In this document: positions 62,318-64,000 of the stretch, piece after piece
Position numbering within the stretch: the first letter of the stretch is position 1
How the letters are laid out: each line of letters starts with the position of its first letter
The notes under the pieces: generated by a model
Database searches by the model: none
Told to the model about the DNA's origin: nothing
What the model saw: the letters and a program-made list of their open reading frames with translations, nothing else
NCBI RefSeq assembly: GCF_000974445.1
Contig: NZ_BBOJ01000017.1
Location: 300,409-364,408 of the forward strand
DNA from: Lentzea aerocolonigenes
GTDB taxonomy: Bacteria; Actinomycetota; Actinomycetes; Mycobacteriales; Pseudonocardiaceae
Direction of reading: 5' to 3'
DNA: 64,000 nt
Made by a program: the position numbers and the translations under genes

Positions 62318-63157
62318 GTGGTGGCCCCTGATCCCGTAGACGCTCGCCTGCTCGCCGTACTGGCCGAGTCGGGCCGAGCCGCCGTGCACGAGATCGCCCA
62401 GCGCCTGGGAATGGACCCGCGCGAGGCCGCCATGCGCCTGATCACCCTGTCGGGCAGCGGCCTCCCGCTCCTGGTGGGCGTCGAGTGCGACCCGAACGGG
62501 CTTCGCCGGGCACTCGCCAACGCCGCCGCGTACGGCAACTACATGGGCCCGCCCTCGTCCGGCCCGTACGCGGTGCACCAGAGCGGCCCGCACCACGTCA
62601 GCGGCCCGCACCAGGTCCCCTACGGCCCGCCGAACCCGCCGAGCCAGCCGTTCCCGGCCCAGCCCCAGGCCACCTGGGGTCCTCCGCAGACGGCCGGGTG
62701 GGTCCGCGCGGACCAGCCGCAGCCCAGGCCCGTCTCCCGCACCGGCAAGATCGGCTCGGCCCTGGAAGCCGAGAGCCTCGAGGGCGCGCACCTCTCGATC
62801 CAGCTGGTCGAGGTCGTGGACCCGGCCGACTTCCTCTTCACCGCGGCCGGCTACAAGCTCGCCGAGGGCGAACGGGCCGTGGTGGTGCACACCGAGGTGA
62901 CGAACACCTCGCAGGTGCCGTACACCTCGCTCCCGGACATGTACCTCGTGCTGGTGACCAAGACCGGCGAGACCGTCACGAAGGCTCCCGTCTCGCTGTC
63001 GTCGCGGCCGGCGCACAAGCTGGGCGTGCAGCCCGGTGAGACCGCCGGTGGGCACACGGTGTTCGTGCTGCCCGACACGACCGACGTCATCCAGGTGCGG
63101 TGGAGCGTCCGTCCCGAGGTGGACCTCAACACTCTCGTTTGGACCGTCGAGGACTAA
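62318..63157 (+). CDS. AsnC-type HTH, Pro-rich linker and beta-domain protein
   Basis: 279 residues. Residues 5-65 resemble an AsnC-type helix-turn-helix (VDARLLAVLAESGRAAVHEIAQRLGMDPREAAMRL). A linker of about 70 residues is rich in Pro, Gly, Gln and His (GPYAVHQSGPHHVSGPHQ). A C-terminal beta-sandwich-like domain (about 145-278, EGERAVVVHTEVTNTSQVP) resembles DUF4352-type folds. No signal or membrane segment is visible. The pairing of a DNA-binding head with this domain is unusual. Function unknown. A small hairpin follows. Confidence 0.72.
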   Translation: MVAPDPVDARLLAVLAESGRAAVHEIAQRLGMDPREAAMRLITLSGSGLPLLVGVECDPNGLRRALANAAAYGNYMGPPSSGPYAVHQSGPHHVSGPHQVPYGPPNPPSQPFPAQPQATWGPPQTAGWVRADQPQPRPVSRTGKIGSALEAESLEGAHLSIQLVEVVDPADFLFTAAGYKLAEGERAVVVHTEVTNTSQVPYTSLPDMYLVLVTKTGETVTKAPVSLSSRPAHKLGVQPGETAGGHTVFVLPDTTDVIQVRWSVRPEVDLNTLVWTVED

Positions 63158-63158
63158 C

Positions 63159-63171
63159 GGGGTTTCACCCC
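63159..63171 (+). terminator. small hairpin after the HTH/beta protein
   Basis: GGGGT-TTC-ACCCC forms a 5-bp stem directly after the stop codon of the gene ending at 63157. It is short and of modest strength. Confidence 0.45.
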
Positions 63172-63311
63172 AGCCCGACGAGGCATGTGGGTGGTGGTCT
63201 TGTCGGGTGAGAGGGGCTTCGGTCGGAGCGAAGCGGTGACACGCTGTGTCCCGGTATGAACCGTCCCGTGGGCGGTGGTTGGCCGTGTGGCCTGTCCGAC
63301 CGGAGCCCGTC
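63172..63311 (+). other. hairpin-rich leader of the right-edge gene
   Basis: 140 non-coding bases holding several inverted repeats: CCCGAC/GTCGGG near 63173-63208, GCTTCG/CGAAGC near 63215-63235, and GACAC/GTGTC near 63237-63250. This density suggests a structured RNA or a repeated element end upstream of the gene at 63312. Confidence 0.4.
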
Positions 63312-64000
63312 ATGACGTTACCGCGCACCGTGGCCGATGTCCTGTCCGAGCACGTGGTCTTCGAGCTGGAGTGCATCGACCGGCTCTACCTCAATGTCTA
63401 CGTGCCGCAGCTGCAGCATCCGCGGGCGTTGGTCGGCTATGTGCACCACCAGCTGGGCTTGCCCGTCGCTTCTACCGTGCCACTGGGCCGGATCAGCGAC
63501 GCGTTCACCACCGCGATCCACGACTTCGCCCGCCGGCACGGCGTTGCGGTGGTCGACTTCGTCAAAGGGCAGCGCAAAGACGACGTGATGCACGAGTACC
63601 TGGCCCGATTCGAGGGTGAGGAGGGGGTGCTGTTCATCGGTCGGGCCCAGGAGAAGACCGGGGTGTTCCGCACCGAGAAACGCCGTGACAGCGAGGGCGC
63701 GTCGTATCCGTGGATCGTGCGCACCACCGCGATGGTCAACCACTGGTACTTCTACTGCGTGGACGCCGACTTCGGCCCGTTCTTCCTCAAGTTCAGCTCC
63801 TACTTCCCCTACAACGCCAAACTCTGTCTCAACGGCCACGAATGGGCCCAGCGGCAGGCCGCCCATGCCGGGATCGGGTTCACCGCGCTGGACAACGGCT
63901 TCGCCGCCACCGACGACCCGGCCGCGTTACAGGTGATCTGTGACCAGCTCGGGCCGGAACGCATCGACGCGCTGCTGCGCAAGTGGCTGGCGCGGTTGCC
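63312..64000 (+). CDS. conserved protein of unknown function (3' end beyond window)
   Basis: The ATG at 63312 opens a frame that runs to the right edge, 229 codons so far. It begins MTLPRTVADVLSEHVVFELE and contains DFVKGQRKDDVMHEYLARFEG, GRAQEKTGVFRTEKRRDSEG, FYCVDADFGPFFLKFSSYFPYNAKLCLNG-type aromatic motifs and ALDNGF. I recall this as a widespread family of roughly 500-600 residues without known function, found in many genomes; that recollection is unverified. Its preference for a hairpin-rich leader hints at a mobile or repeated gene. Confidence 0.7.
   Translation, partial: MTLPRTVADVLSEHVVFELECIDRLYLNVYVPQLQHPRALVGYVHHQLGLPVASTVPLGRISDAFTTAIHDFARRHGVAVVDFVKGQRKDDVMHEYLARFEGEEGVLFIGRAQEKTGVFRTEKRRDSEGASYPWIVRTTAMVNHWYFYCVDADFGPFFLKFSSYFPYNAKLCLNGHEWAQRQAAHAGIGFTALDNGFAATDDPAALQVICDQLGPERIDALLRKWLARL

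Overview
The window is high-GC actinobacterial chromosome. GTG starts are frequent, stop/start overlaps of 1-4 bp are common, and it carries PriA, NrtR, a mycoredoxin-like protein, BsaP and an F420-type enzyme. The order dnaE - biotin genes - bsaP - DUF2567 - nrtR/nadABC - hisDCB...hisH-priA-hisF-hisI - trpE-TIGR02234-trpC-trpB-trpA - lgt matches, from memory, the arrangement in Mycobacterium and Streptomyces. A Pseudonocardiales organism (Lentzea/Saccharothrix-like) is my best guess, inferred from protein style and not proven.

Layout, left to right. 1-3.2 kb: a DUF4062-NACHT STAND ATPase running off the left edge, with a small partner gene. 3.3-9.3 kb: gltD and gltB (glutamate synthase). 9.8-14.3 kb: a C4-dicarboxylate module made of DctA, an orphan TAXI-type binding lipoprotein and an OmpR-type two-component system. 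14.3-18 kb: lgt, a 27-bp minisatellite, a Uma2-family protein and a solo tnpB. 18-23.5 kb: trpA, trpB, trpC, a membrane protein and trpE, with a divergent TetR gene. 23.5-29 kb: hisI, hisF, priA and hisH, interrupted by an F420-type oxidoreductase, an HTH-ClpN regulator and a secreted protein. 29-36 kb: an accessory block splitting hisH from hisB, holding a membrane protein, a split transketolase, soxR, kptA, a methyltransferase remnant and a TIR-membrane-propeller protein. 36-39.3 kb: a 51-aa membrane protein, hisB, hisC and hisD. 39.4-45.6 kb: a carboxypeptidase, a class V aminotransferase, two paralogous membrane proteins, an orphan SBP-5 lipoprotein, a nitrilase and a cupin. 45.6-49.8 kb: nadC, nadB, nadA and divergent nrtR. 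49.8-53.1 kb: a LON-N protein, a 44-bp minisatellite, and an MFS transporter with a DUF1445 protein. 53.1-58.5 kb: DUF2567, bsaP, bioB, bioD, a mycoredoxin, bioA and a P450. 58.6-62.1 kb: dnaE. 62.3 kb to the end: an HTH/beta-domain protein and an unfinished gene of unknown function.

The backbone makes amino acids and cofactors: Glu/Gln nitrogen assimilation, Trp, His, NAD and biotin. PriA probably serves both His and Trp synthesis, since no trpF is present. The accessory genes sit mainly at the junctions of the his and trp clusters. They include defence-like proteins (NACHT, TIR), a mobile nuclease and several one-component regulators, each with a clear palindrome beside its start codon.

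The most interesting points are: the P450-bioA pair with a BioQ-like palindrome; the SoxR/transketolase divergon; the HTH-ClpN protein with two near-identical palindromes; the TetR/trpE divergon; a possible RNA switch before trpC; the TIR and NACHT proteins; and the right-edge gene with its hairpin-rich leader. I saw no rRNA, tRNA or CRISPR array. All family assignments come from reading motifs; no database search was run.
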